Below are positions 45,001 to 55,900 of a stretch of 64,000 nt of DNA, one piece after another. Below the pieces are notes generated by a model. The model made no database searches. It saw nothing but the letters and a program-made list of their open reading frames with translations, and was not told the DNA's origin. Every line of letters begins with the position of its first letter. Position 1 is the first letter of the stretch. Origin of the DNA: Solanum dulcamara (lineage: Eukaryota > Streptophyta > Magnoliopsida > Solanales > Solanaceae). The position numbers were made by a program, and so were the translations under genes. The stretch covers positions 69,501-133,500 of the forward strand of contig NC_077240.1 in the NCBI RefSeq assembly GCF_947179165.1. Reading direction: 5' to 3'.

Positions 45001-48000
45001 AACGAGGATGTCAACCAAAAGTTTTAACAATGGAGAAGCACTCTAGAGAATAAGGGTTTTATGACAAGTGGAAGTAAGACTGAATATGCACCACAAGTTT
45101 AGCAAATATAAGAAGAGTGAAGTTGAGGTGAGATTAGACAGGATTGTGGTAGTCAAAATGCAAACAATTCAATATCTAGGCTTGTTAAAAAAACAGAGTG
45201 ATAGATGAAAATGTTAAAACCAAAATCTGATGGTTGAAATGAGGAGGTGGTATGTCATAGAAAATTCCTACCATAATGGAGCGTAAATGTTATAGAACTA
45301 TTATAAGACCAGCAATGTTATAAGGGATTTAGTGTTGGGTTGCTAAACTGCAATTCTAGTTTGAGTGCAGTGGAGAACCAACGCGAGGATATCTAGAGGT
45401 TCCCTTATAGAATGGGGTGACCAGCAATGTTCTTCTTCTAGATCTAACTCTCTTCCCTTAATTACTCTCTAATTCCTCAAACTCAGGAAAGTTAGCTCCC
45501 TTATTTTACCCTCCACCCTCCCATAAACTGCTTTGTTTAGCCTTCAATTATTCCTTCTTATGTTACATCTTGCTAGACAATGCTCCTTTTGACAGCTACC
45601 TCAGCACTACACAACCCTATCCCCCCAAGTCCATCGCCCTTAGCTATATGATCTAAAGGTGTGTCCCATTCTCCTTCGCATACCATTACAGCCAAAATTA
45701 TCGACATATGGTCTGAACTTAATATGGAAAAAGTGATGTTTTCCATGCAATACTAAATGAAGTTATCACTATTCATGTACATGAGAACAACAAGACTCGG
45801 AGAGTCAGAGATGAACTTCGGAACTAAGTAAACCTTGGGGGCCAAATCAATAGACCGAGTCAAAAACTATTGAAGACTTGGAGATCAAGTTGTATCTTAG
45901 ACTTGATCTTCCAGTACATACGTAACGACAAAGAGAAACATTTTATTGTTTCTGACTCGAGGATCATGAGTTCGGCTTTATGTGGTGAATATCAAAATCA
46001 ACTAAGAAGCTTGAAAAATGAATTCAACGTCAAAATAAACGTTGATAACCAACTTAGAAACTTGAAGAATGAATGCACCAGTAGTTATGACTGAGGAACT
46101 AAACCATTACTCAATATGATCTAACTAAACCATTAATTGAAATGTAGAATTGACAGAAAATACCTTTCAAATATGTTAGGAGCATCGACATCACAATCAT
46201 AGTTGACAAATACATCAATGATAATCTGAGGATCCTTAGATATCTCCTCCAGCAAACCCAAAACAGTCATCTTCTGCAAGAAACTAGGCTGAAGCACATT
46301 CTCCAGCACACGTAAGATGAGCATGGGGAAGAAGATACCAATTTCTGATTTCAACCCAGATCTATATTTTGATAATAAGTTCTTGAATATTGAACAAAGA
46401 AGTTGAAAGATCGTCATCACAGATAGTGCACTGTTCTTCAACAACGACAAGCACAAAAATTGCTTGATAACATTAAGAAACCTGTACTTAAAAGACAGAG
46501 TTAAACCATGAGTATACCAGATATCTCAGCGTCTTTGGGGGGGGGGGGGGGGGGGGGGAAGATACATTAACATATTTCAAAAAAAAAAAGATACATCAAC
46601 ATATTATTATCTTCAGTTCTTTAGAATCCAGATTAGCCAAATGACTTCTACACAAAGCTCAGTTTTGTTACATTAATAATAAGGCTGTCCTTTCTTTAAC
46701 AATCAAGCTGAATGTTGTAGAACAGTCTACAATCAGAAATAATATGGGCGGACATGTTAGCTTAAATCTCTTTTCCAGCTACAGCAACCGAGTTACTTTT
46801 TTCGATAAGGTAAATAATTTTATTAACAATCCTTTTTTTTGTACGAAGAAGGGAAAGTTTGACGATTCTAGTTTGGCAGTGGAGAACCAACCAGAGGATA
46901 TCTAGAGCTTCAATAATGAGAAGAGTTCTGAGGGCTCCAGTGTGTGGTGATCACTCCATTCTATATGGATAATAATACTTTGCAAGGTTAAAAAGGGGAT
47001 ACAGAATTAGGATAGGGAAGATATGGGCAGAAAAAAATTAAGGGGTTGGAGATTTGCGATGAGAACAATGAAAGAGAATTTGAGGAGAAAACAATATAAC
47101 TTTTGCTAAAGAATCAAATGACAATGAAGAGTAAAAAAGGGGTCAATGGGATCTACGCAAAAAGATGAAAGAAGAAAAAGAAATTCGAAGTGTAGTATCA
47201 ATCATAATTTTCATGGGAAGCCAAGATGAAGAGAGAGAAGGAAAGTGAGAGGATTGAGTGTTGTTTATCAAGCTTAAACCAATCTTGTGAAAGTCAAAGG
47301 GATGCATGAGATACAGGAGTGTGCTGGGAAAAACTTCTGTGAAAATGAGATAATCACAACCTGGAGACCAGTGTTAAAATCCTAGCTAAGATAAGAAATA
47401 CTAGGTAATTTCTTCCAATCTGTCAAAGTCTTGGTGAGCAGAGTTACTTGATAGCTGTGTTGGAGGAAGGTAGTAGGTATCAGTGGACTAGTTGAGATGC
47501 GTGCAAGCCAATCTAGATACCAAAGTTTTCAATAACAACATACCCAAGGTAACCCCACAAGGGAGGTCTGGTCAAATTTTATGAATGTAAGCTTTAAATG
47601 GCAAACTAGTACAAATATAATCCATTCTAGGGCAATTTTAACTTCGTGAGCTCTACCACTAGGCTCTATGGTACAACTTTTTCTTTCAACCTTCATCCTT
47701 CATGTAAGAACTAAAATACATTCTACACCATTAGAGATTTCTTTTAACGGGAGGCGAACTATCATATCAATTCACTAGATTTTAGTTGCAAACAAAAAAC
47801 TATAGAATTTCCAATTGTCGAGGAATTGGAAAAAATTATTGTCAAATTGGTGACAAAGGTTAACTTCTTGGCTTAAGATGTTCTATTGTCAGGAAACACA
47901 AAACTAGTTTCCCTGGCCATGTGATCAGCAGTTCAATAGGCAGACGGCTGTGTAACCAACAAAAAATGACAAGCAATCAGCAAATGTAGTAATAGAAATG

Positions 48001-49081
48001 AAATAAACCTCTCATTTGAGCGCCAAATAGGACCAGCATTATCCATGATAACCTTTAGGAGCTCCAATGATAGTACTTTCCCCCTTAACAAAATATTGTC
48101 ATCTGCGTGCTCTTGTGATGAAAACTTCATAGACAACTTGCACAAATTCTTGAAGAGCATGAACCCATCCTCTCTAATCTTACTGTAACCACTCAGATCA
48201 GCTCCTTCACCCGGTTCCCCGTGGATGGGCTCACCCTTCTTTTCACTATTGTCATTCTCCAACTGCAAACACAACTTTGATTCAGCGATGCCTTCTTTGG
48301 ACTTGACATCTACAATCTCATTGAGGAAGTTCTGGGCGAACTGTATGGAGCTTCCCTCGTTCAAATTTCTATCCGTGAACTCCAAGAGTTCAGCTACAGA
48401 GATGGTCTTGAAGTCCACCATCATGGAATTCTCCTCCACTCTGGTGAAAACAATTATCATCATCTGAGCAAGAACGGACTTGGCGCAGATCTGATTGGTG
48501 CCATTCATTCCCCCGAGATAGACATTGTAACAGGACCTAACAATGTGGACAAGGCAATCACCTCTGACAAGCACGTAAGGAGATCGAACGGCAGAGAGCA
48601 AGACCCTGAGAACAGCTAGCTCGATGGCTTCGTCCCCAAGAGCCCCGCACTTACAGACGGAATCTATTAGGCGGAAAATGTGGGAGCGGGAACTTGGGTT
48701 AGGGGTGGGGGTAGGGGTAGGGGTAGGGGTAGGGGTAGGGGTGGGGGTGTCGATCTCGCAGCGGATCAAGCCCAAGCAGAACAACCTGAAGGAGCAATCG
48801 AGTGCAGGTTCAACAACTTTGGGAGAGGCAGAATCAAGAGCCATGATGAGGGGTTGCAAGAAGAAATCGGCATCGGAAGGAGAGAGACCATAGAGAGGGG
48901 TGCAGGAAGCTGGATCGACAGGGTCGTCAACTACGGAATCAAGCTTGTCGAGAGCAGACTTGCAGGCGGCGACGAGCTGCGAGTGTTTCCTCCAGGCGAC
49001 GTTCTTGATGATCTTATCAAGAGACGGACCCAGTACCCAGCCACAGCGGGAAGGCCCGCCTAGCGCTTGAGAAGCTGACAT
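36007..49081 (-). CDS. BIG1: BIG1-type brefeldin A-inhibited ARF guanine-nucleotide exchange factor, complete
   Basis: Large Sec7-family ARF-GEF that loads GTP on ARF GTPases at the trans-Golgi for vesicle budding. Exons in order: 49081-48009, 46481-46164, 43801-43477, 43366-42944, 41393-41104, 40822-40549, 40185-39683, 39589-39268, 38845-38485, 38088-37406, 36618-36007. All junctions are GT...AG and in phase, giving 1,727 residues; Arabidopsis BIG1 has about 1,690. The start [11 protein letters not shown] and the SLDKIIKN block match the family N-terminus. The Sec7 domain spans about residues 573-750, with the catalytic glutamate at about 662 in [12 protein letters not shown]. Then come conserved HDS-type helical regions (LERDELANYN-like, VKSGWKSVF). 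Oddities are an eight-fold Thr-Pro repeat at about residues 112-127 and introns loaded with transposons. No coding break was found. Confidence 0.97.
38950..39075. mobile_element. Partial Stowaway-like MITE in a BIG1 intron
   Basis: Starts after TA with CTCTCTGTCCCAATTTATGT, the usual first terminus of Stowaway-type MITEs. It fades out near 39075 without the matching inverted end. It lies in the intron between exons 8 and 9. Confidence 0.6.
39085..39150 (+). mobile_element. SINE fragment in a BIG1 intron
   Basis: GCAAACCTTACCCCTACC followed by ATGGGAGGTAGAGAGG, the middle part of a SINE widespread in Solanaceae and other dicots. It adjoins the MITE fragment above. Another part of the same SINE type is at 47525. 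Confidence 0.6.
40190..40437 (+). mobile_element. LINE 3' tail in the BIG1 intron between exons 6 and 7
   Basis: Ends CCTTTTGGTGTATGTTTGTA...CAATAAAATTTATTTTC then an A-rich end, typical of plant LINE 3' UTRs. It is on the opposite strand to BIG1. No coding remnant is visible. Confidence 0.5.
41540..41988 (+). mobile_element. LINE 3' fragment (zf-RVT end) in BIG1 intron 4
   Basis: Plus-strand frame reads DQLWKIF, then [20 protein letters not shown] and [15 protein letters not shown], the conserved C-terminal end of the RT-associated zinc-finger region in plant L1s. It is followed by a short 3' UTR and A-rich end. Similar tails occur at 57130-57420 and 63070-63735. It is antisense to BIG1 and strongly 5'-truncated. 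Confidence 0.82.
42193..42831. mobile_element. Emigrant/pogo-like MITE in BIG1 intron 4
   Basis: A 639-bp element starting CAGTAAAACCTCTATAAAT and ending in GAGGTTTTACTG, flanked by TA on both sides (42191-42192, 42832-42833). These termini match the Emigrant family of Arabidopsis, a pogo-type (Tc1/mariner superfamily) MITE. Internal repeats of TTTATCGA and ATTTAGCGAGATTATTACTT occur near both ends. No transposase frame is present. Confidence 0.85.
43861..43970. repeat. 32-bp minisatellite in BIG1 intron 2
   Basis: A unit beginning AAAAGAGAAAAGGCATGCAT and ending GATGC recurs about 3.4 times (43861, 43893, 43925, 43956). The first copy is diverged and copies two and three differ by one deleted A. 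Each contains the palindrome GCATGCATGTGC. Confidence 0.85.
44362..44535 (-). mobile_element. tRNA-derived SINE in BIG1 intron 2
   Basis: On the minus strand it reads TCTTTGGTCTAGTGACGTG (A-box-like), then GAGGTCAAACCCTG (B-box-like, variant of GGTTCGAAACC). A body with GGAGAAAGGTTGAGGGGCAG and CCCATTATTCATCTAG follows, known from Solanaceae TS-like SINEs. Same orientation as BIG1. The ends are approximate. Confidence 0.6.
44935..45400 (+). pseudogene. Degenerate reverse transcriptase fragment (RTE-like LINE) in BIG1 intron 2
   Basis: Conceptual plus-strand reading gives [32 protein letters not shown], and later RPAMLYGAEC-like remnants ([15 protein letters not shown]). This is the palm-thumb region of an RT common in plants, with many stops and frameshifts. 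It belongs to a different LINE family from the long-tailed elements. Confidence 0.72.
46537..46558. repeat. G22 homopolymer in BIG1 intron 1
   Basis: 22 consecutive G on the plus strand, so a C22 tract in the BIG1 transcript, 55 nt upstream of the exon 2 acceptor at 46481/46482. Confidence 0.95.
46560..47524. other. BIG1 intron 1 interior
   Basis: Contains TTTTTTCGATAAGGTAAATA (about 46797), resembling the reverse complement of the retroelement 3' end also seen at 60451. Around 46866-46905 is a block (TCTAGTTTG, GCAGTGGAGAACCAAC, GAGGATATCTAGAG) that recurs in intron 2 at about 45352-45395. No gene. Confidence 0.5.
47525..47570 (+). mobile_element. SINE fragment in BIG1 intron 1
   Basis: AACAACATACCCAAGGTAAC followed by CCCACAAGGGAGGTCTGG, the conserved block of a widespread dicot SINE. 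Only this short piece is recognisable. Confidence 0.55.
48701..48749 (-). repeat. Coding hexanucleotide microsatellite in BIG1 exon 1
   Basis: Eight consecutive 6-bp units, GGGGTA or GGGGTG on the plus strand, encoding (Thr-Pro)8 at about residues 112-127 on the minus strand. The flanking residues conserved in BIG1 proteins have no such repeat, so it looks like a local expansion that kept frame. Confidence 0.93.
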
Positions 49082-51303
49082 GTTGCCTCACCTCTTCATC
49101 AAAAAATATGTGTGTGAAGTTTGATATCCAGCACTAATCGTGGTGAGATATATCAAAGGAAGAATGGCGTTCCGCACTGCTCCTACGACTTCGACGCCTG
49201 GAACCGACACATGCCCGGATCTGAATGCACTTGTGTTCAAAAAAATAAAAAAGGAGGAGAAGATCACATTTGTGATGTGTGTAAATCTGTAGACTACTTA
49301 ACCGAAAAATGTCCTTAAACAATAAGTCATCAGTATAGTATTCCTTGAAAATAAATTATCTCAAAGTTAACTAAAATGAACATGTTTGACCACTAACTTA
49401 TTGTTATCACTTTTTCTCTCTCTAGTTTCAACCCATCCAAAACACGCATTTTCTTCCTTTCACATTTCATTCTATATTCATTTTTAAATTTTTCAGATGT
49501 GATTTTATTAGTTTAAAAATTCAGTGATAGCTAAGTTGTTGGTGCTTTCTTCGATGAAGGTGGCAATTGCACCAATGGTGATAACATTAATTAACCAATT
49601 TGTTTGTTTGGATAGTTCAAGTGTGAAATAAATAGTTCCGTATGTATATATAGTTAAGTGATTGGTAATGATCCATACTTCTAGGGAAATGTACATATTA
49701 AGTCATTATTTTATCTTTGTTGTTAGAATTACTATGAAGTACTATTGACATTTCATTGATGCCATAGACAACCAACATTTTGAAGTTCAAAGCTTAAAAA
49801 TTTGAAAATCAAATTTCTATAAATAAGTTTTGTTTCAAGTGAATATTGTTGCAAAAAATTGGTTATGTATTGTCAAGTCTTAATATGAACTTTTGGGTGA
49901 CTTGATGTAGGTTTTTGAGGCGTTTTTGAATACTTTAACGGCAAGCGCAGCAACGAAAAATTTTCCTGAAAGATTATTATTCAAGCATCATTGAGACTTT
50001 TCTTTTTCAAGTTGGAAATAAGGAACTCATTTTTGAAACTACCTTTGAAATTTAATGTTTAGATTCAAAGAAGAAGATAAAGTTCATTTTTTATATAATA
50101 TTATATATTATTGTATATGAGTGTATAATATCATATAATATTGTATATTGAGTGTATAATGGCATATATCAGGTTTTAAAACATTGAGTGAGAATGATTT
50201 TGAGAATCTTTGTATCAATCTTTCAATTGTGGAGAGTACTTTTTTTTGAGAATTTTTTTTATAATCTTGGATTAATTTTTATTTTGGGGGATTTTTTTTC
50301 CTTTTTAAATTGTGAATAAATAAAAAGAAACAAATAAAATTAAAAAATTAAAATGTAAATAATTTATAATGTGGCACTGACATGGCAATTTACCCTCTTG
50401 AAAGACCTAAAGAGTACTTTAGATTATCTTTTTGACATTATTTTTTAAATATCGAGATCTTCTATTAATTGATTGTTGCTCTTTTAATAGTAAAGTAGTA
50501 AAAATAAATTTTATTTAATGTGAATATATATTCTATCTCAAACTAAAAAATAATTCTTTTTTCGAATATATATATGAATACACGTCACATTTATTGGATA
50601 AGCCTGAAAGATGAGAGTTTTACATATCAAATAGTTTTGGAATTAAATTATAATGTCATTTAATTTGTTGTTTGGTTGATAAGTCCAAAATAATTTATTT
50701 TGAAATTAATAATTAGTATCAAGATAAATTATTCCTTCTCTTGGCAAGTTATGTATATTCACATTATTTTTAATACCATATATAATAAAATTCACAGCCT
50801 CCACTACTCCTTATTTTTCTGAAATAATTCATCATATTTTTCTATAAAAAAATTACACTATATAAATATAATTTTATTTATTAATTTATTTAATTAATTC
50901 TTGTGTTTATTTATATTTTGATTTCTCTACTAATAAATTACACATTTTAAATTATATATTCTTTTAATCACTTGAAAACTTGTATTTTATATATCAATTA
51001 AAATGAAAACGTTAATATTTTGCGATTTAAGAGTAATATGTGCTTAAATGAAGTGATATAAATATTAAATCTTTTTTTACTTTAATAAATTTAAGATGAA
51101 AATTTTATTTTTAAATACATACGGTACCATCACGGGAATGCACACACAAAAATATTTAAGCTAAATAAAATAATTTTTTTATTTAAGAATGAATAACTAA
51201 AACTTGCAAATAAATATAAAAAACTAAATAAAGTGGAAGATATTATTATAAACAAACAACTTATTCTTAAAAGCATATTATTTTGAATACAACAAATCAA
51301 ATA
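49082..51303. other. BIG1 5' flank and intergenic DNA
   Basis: The first about 250 bp are GC-richer (GCTCCTACGACTTCGACGCC) and probably include the BIG1 5' UTR and promoter; I could not place a TATA box or start site. The remainder is strongly AT-rich, with a diverged duplicated block of TGAGTGTATAAT at 50118-50165. No other gene was seen. Confidence 0.5.
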
Positions 51304-51532
51304 CTCCCTTCGTTTCAAAAAGAATGACCTAGTTTAACTTGACACGGAGTTTAAGAAAACAAAGAAGATTTTTTCATCTTGTGGTCAAATGTACCAAAAT
51401 ACCCTTTAATCTTGTGGCCTTAAGCATGTCAGGTGGAAACTTAAAATTAAAGTTTTGCCAAAAGAAAAAGGATTATTCTTTTTGAATCAGATTAAAAAAG
51501 AAGGCAAGCCATTCTTTTTGAAACGGAGGGAG
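51304..51532. mobile_element. Stowaway MITE with TA target duplication
   Basis: A 229-bp element beginning CTCCCTTCGTTTCAAAAAG and ending CTTTTTGAAACGGAGGGAG, nearly perfect inverted termini, flanked by TA (51302-51303, 51533-51534). Typical Tc1/mariner-type MITE with no coding sequence. Confidence 0.95.
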
Positions 51533-51534
51533 TA

Positions 51535-52440
51535 ATCAATAAGAAATAATCTCAGCATAACTTATCAAATCATAACTAATTCCAACATAACTTGTATTCA
51601 AATCAAAATCAATGGAAGAAACCACTAAAATACTGTAATTTATATATTTAATTTTCAAGTTCTTACAATAATAATCATTTGTCTTCTTCTCTATTTTGCT
51701 TTGTATAATTTCAGTTTGCTTTAACGGTAATTCACATTTTTCTTCTAAAACGGTGAACATAAGGTTTGAGGTTATCAGCCAAACTAATTTTATTTTAATT
51801 TTATAGCTCTTGATTATCTACTTATTTTTCTTTCGTAATATATATATATATATATATAGTCTATTTATAATAGTGGAAGATACGAAAAGTTTAAGCCGAA
51901 GCTAAACAATAATTTAAGAAAAATAACAAATGACTATTTTATTTATGGTAGAATCTTTTTATGAAAGACAAAAAGTTAAATCAACATTTTTAAGAACCTT
52001 CGTCATTAGGAAACGATAGATTTAATGATTTGATATAATTTTAAAAAATATTGTATTTAAACTAACAATACAATGCAATATAATAGGTAACCATCCAAAC
52101 AAGTTATTGATTAAAATTGGTTGGCTACTTGAATTTTAAATTTATTAGTGATGATTCACACCTTGGAATCACTCCTTTGTACCTAAAATTGAAAAAACGT
52201 AGTAAAAATTAGAGAAGAAAAGCCGTTTGTATATTCTCCTCTCCAGATTCTTTCGTGTTCTTGACTCGATCATCACACTTTCATATGTTGCCAAAGCAAG
52301 GAGATGATAATTCAAAGCTACGGAGTAACACTGCTGGATTGTGCAGTTTTCTTCTAGAATCTTACATCTAGGATATTCCATCTATTCGACTATTTAATTC
52401 GTTCTTTTACAATCTCTCTTATTTTCTTTCATTCATTTTT
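51535..52440. other. AT-rich intergenic DNA
   Basis: No gene was recognised. A short (TA)n run lies at 51839-51857. Confidence 0.5.
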
Positions 52441-52745
52441 TGGTACCCGTTGCTATTGCACTTTCTAGCAAATAAAAACAAGATTGGATTCATAGACGGA
52501 TCTTGTTCAAAGCCTCAAGGGAACACCTATGCTGTTGCATCACCATTGCAATAGCTTGGAGATTTTCTCGATAATTAATTCTCTGAGCAACAAATGGCTG
52601 ATCGCATTTTGTACAGGAGTTGGAACGGCAGCTATCATCAAACAAATGAGGGCAGATGGTTCGAGGTTCAGAAAGATCTCTCATACTCAAGGTGTTAGCG
52701 ATGTGGCAAGATTTTGTACAAAAATTAACAGATTGTGGGATTGAA
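52441..52745 (+). pseudogene. Ty1/copia gag fragment
   Basis: Plus-strand reading across frames gives LANKNKIGFIDGSCSKPQ, then degraded sequence around INSLSNK, then SQGVSDVARFCTKINRLWD before TGA. The KNKxGFIDGS start and the QGxxxVxxYFTKxxxLWD block are hallmarks of plant copia gag (UBN2/DUF4219-like). At least two frameshifts and a premature stop are present. It lies just beyond the 3' end of the ARID gene. Confidence 0.7.
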
Positions 52746-52957
52746 GTAGCATAGGAGATGGATTAGAAGAAATGGCATGACAGCTTCTGCTATCTAAAAT
52801 ACATCACTGTCTTGAGCAAACTATGAAACCTACCATTTACCCCGCACTAAAAAGCACAACTTGCACTATCAAGCCAAATTCAAATTCACACCTCCATCTC
52901 GCAAAACAAGTCACCCCAGGGTGCCATCTGATAATGTATGAGGCCGCTCACCCCAGC

Positions 52958-55900
52958 TTACATATTTGATTGTTCAAATGGTACACGCACAAAGAGCTGC
53001 CCATGCAGGGTAACTACAGCAGAGGTCTGGTGAGGATCAATTCTTGAAGGTAGGCTGACTACCTGGAAAAACAAACTCCTAGTTTTAATAAGTTGGAATT
53101 GCAATTGGAAACCAATAAACCCAATAAATGTTAAAGACAAACATAACTTCTCCAACTGACTTTTCCGTTCTGTTTTAATAGAGTGAACAGTCCTAAACAG
53201 AAGCTCACTGTTGACACCAAATAGACCTTTTTAAAAATGTATATATTTTATTGATGTGGCAAGAAAATTCCTAATATATAAGTGATATAGATTAAGAAAT
53301 CCTCCATTGCAACTATGTAATCAATTGTTAGAGGACGTGACTTCCTAATCCCCCTAGCAACATTTTAAATATGGAAAATGGTCAAAAATACCCATCTACT
53401 TTCGTTTATTAGTTAAGTTTGTCCCTAGTTATACTATAGGGTCAAATATACTCCTCCCGTTAAGAAACTTAATACAAACACCCCTCTTTTTAATGGTTGT
53501 TCACCATGGCCTTTTAAAATCTAACGTGGCCTGACATTTGGGTGAGGTGGACGCCATGTGGCACGCCACCTCACCACCAGTCATCAGGCTAAATTTCCAA
53601 AAAAGAACAAAAATCTCACTTTCTTTCGGTGATCAGGCTACATTTTTCTGAATTATTCCAAAACCCCACAAACCCAGCAATAAATTCAAATCGAGTGATC
53701 CAAAAAACCAACAGTGCGGAATTCAGAAACTCAGCCGCATTTGCCCCAACATCCTCGGCTACGAATGGTGAAAGATATTTGTGTTAAGTTTCTTACCGGA
53801 GGGGTATATTTGACCCTATAGTATAACTAGGACAAACTTAACGAATAAACGAAAGTAGAGGGGTATTTTTGACCCTTCACCCTTTTTAAGCAAGTACATA
53901 ACTGTATAATATCAGTGGATTCAGAATGGGACCCATTATCACTGCAATTAGGAGATCCAAAGTCAATGGGAATAACAATTATTGTAGACAAGGCTATATT
54001 ATACAATATAATACTAATTACACAAAGACTGAGACACAGTTCTCACACATTCTCAAGGTTCTAGTTTCTCTGTCCTATTCTCTTCAATTCACTGAATGAG
54101 AAGAGAATAAAATAATTTTGAAAACAAGTTGGCATCATAAATAATGAAACTTTGGTATCTGTTTGATCGTGAAATCAAAGGTTCTTTCTTCCCACAACAT
54201 AAGTAATATTTCAACTAGAAGTGCTGCGGCCAGTTAAAAAGGCACACACTTTATCGTCAGAAAGCAACACTAAATAGCAGTGGTAAATTTGTTATGTCAT
54301 TCACAGATGATATTGTTTCTTATGGTTCATCAGATAACAACAATGGCTAGAAAGTGTTGAGAATAAACCTTTTTGAATGGAGCAACACCCCAAGGATTGT
54401 CCAGCTGTTCAGGTTGGCCAGAGATAACCAAGCGTCCAGCAGGATCAGACTGCACACGAACCTGACAAAAATTTTAAATACACTCAGAGGTGTTATAACA
54501 AGGAAAGAAAAGACTATTTGGTATTATGCTGTGAATGACAGCACACATCCAGAAAATATTTTTACTGTTACAGCAGATGGTAGAATTGCAACTGTCTACT
54601 TTTGCATCAGCAATGATAAGAATAACCATTACAAAATAGTAGATTAGTCGATCAATCAACTGACCAGCCGAAAAATATTTTGAAGATAGTCCAGTTCAGT
54701 GTAGACACAAAGAACACAGGATGCATAATAATCCTAATTGGGTACTACTGAAAGTAAATAGTGGTAAGCATTTAAAAGATGCACTTCGTTCTTATATGCT
54801 ATATGTAGATTAAAAATAATCAAAAGTTATGGCCTAACATTACATACATTATTTTAAAATTAAATCCAGCGGTTACCATGTGTAGCTTCCCAATCTCACA
54901 GCGCAGGAGAAACAACAATGTCAGGATTTACCTCTTCACGCAAAAGGCCAGGAACTAAAGCATAGACTTCATAGCAATCCTTCTGCACAGATAATTTAAC
55001 ATTGCAAGTTGATCGCTGTGGAGAAAATATAACACACTGCATTTAAAATCAAGTCATGCCAGTGGAGAAAGAGGACATACAGTTTTCTGCACATTGATCT
55101 TCACCCAGTCAGCAGGAGGGCCAATATCCACCACCATCGTCTCCAAACTGCGAATTTGGGGATGTAAAGGGGTTTATTAGTCTTCCAGAACTTAGAGATG
55201 CTTCCATAACAAGCAGCAGTAACAGGATGAAGTTATTTATATGGAAATCAAAATAAATCCCAGGACAGTAGCATAAAGTGCATGCCAATTAGAAACAAGG
55301 CTGTACTCAGGGAAATATCAATAAATCAAGAAAATGAGGATAATTCCACACCTAAATGTGATTATGCATGCCTTTCACAGAAAGAAGTGTTCACAAGATT
55401 ATTAAAATGTGCATGCAAACTAGTAATCTGCATTTCCTTTACGAACGTGGCCTGGATTTCATGTGTAAGCAACGAGTCCATTAAGAATCTAGAAAAAAAA
55501 AACAGATCTTAACTGCGGTTTTGATACTTTCACGCCAGTAACTTTGACAGCATGCTCCATGGGAGATGGCTTTTTCCGCTTCAAACCTTAATTGAGAAAG
55601 AGAGCTTAGTGGAAGAAACTAAAGGTCCCAATTAAGATTGTTTCTGTAAAAGGATTAGGTAACAAATGATACCAATGCTTTTAAGTTGCTTTTCACGCTT
55701 TGGCAAAGACACTGAGTTCTTCTCCTGCCAAAAGGAAAGCAAAAAGCAAGAAATTAAAACACCATTTGGAGATGACCCATTTGCTATTATCTAGGGGAAT
55801 AAACTAGTAAACATCTTCACAAACCTTAATGATAGGATCTCCAACCTCACCATTACCAAGAAGACGTTGAGAATGCCAACCTTGCATGGCTCGAGCTGCA

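Noticed and set aside
49121..49318. Small Cys/His-containing frame upstream of BIG1
   Set aside because: Zinc-finger-like spacing is weak and it lies in the likely 5' UTR/promoter of BIG1; no homology recognised.
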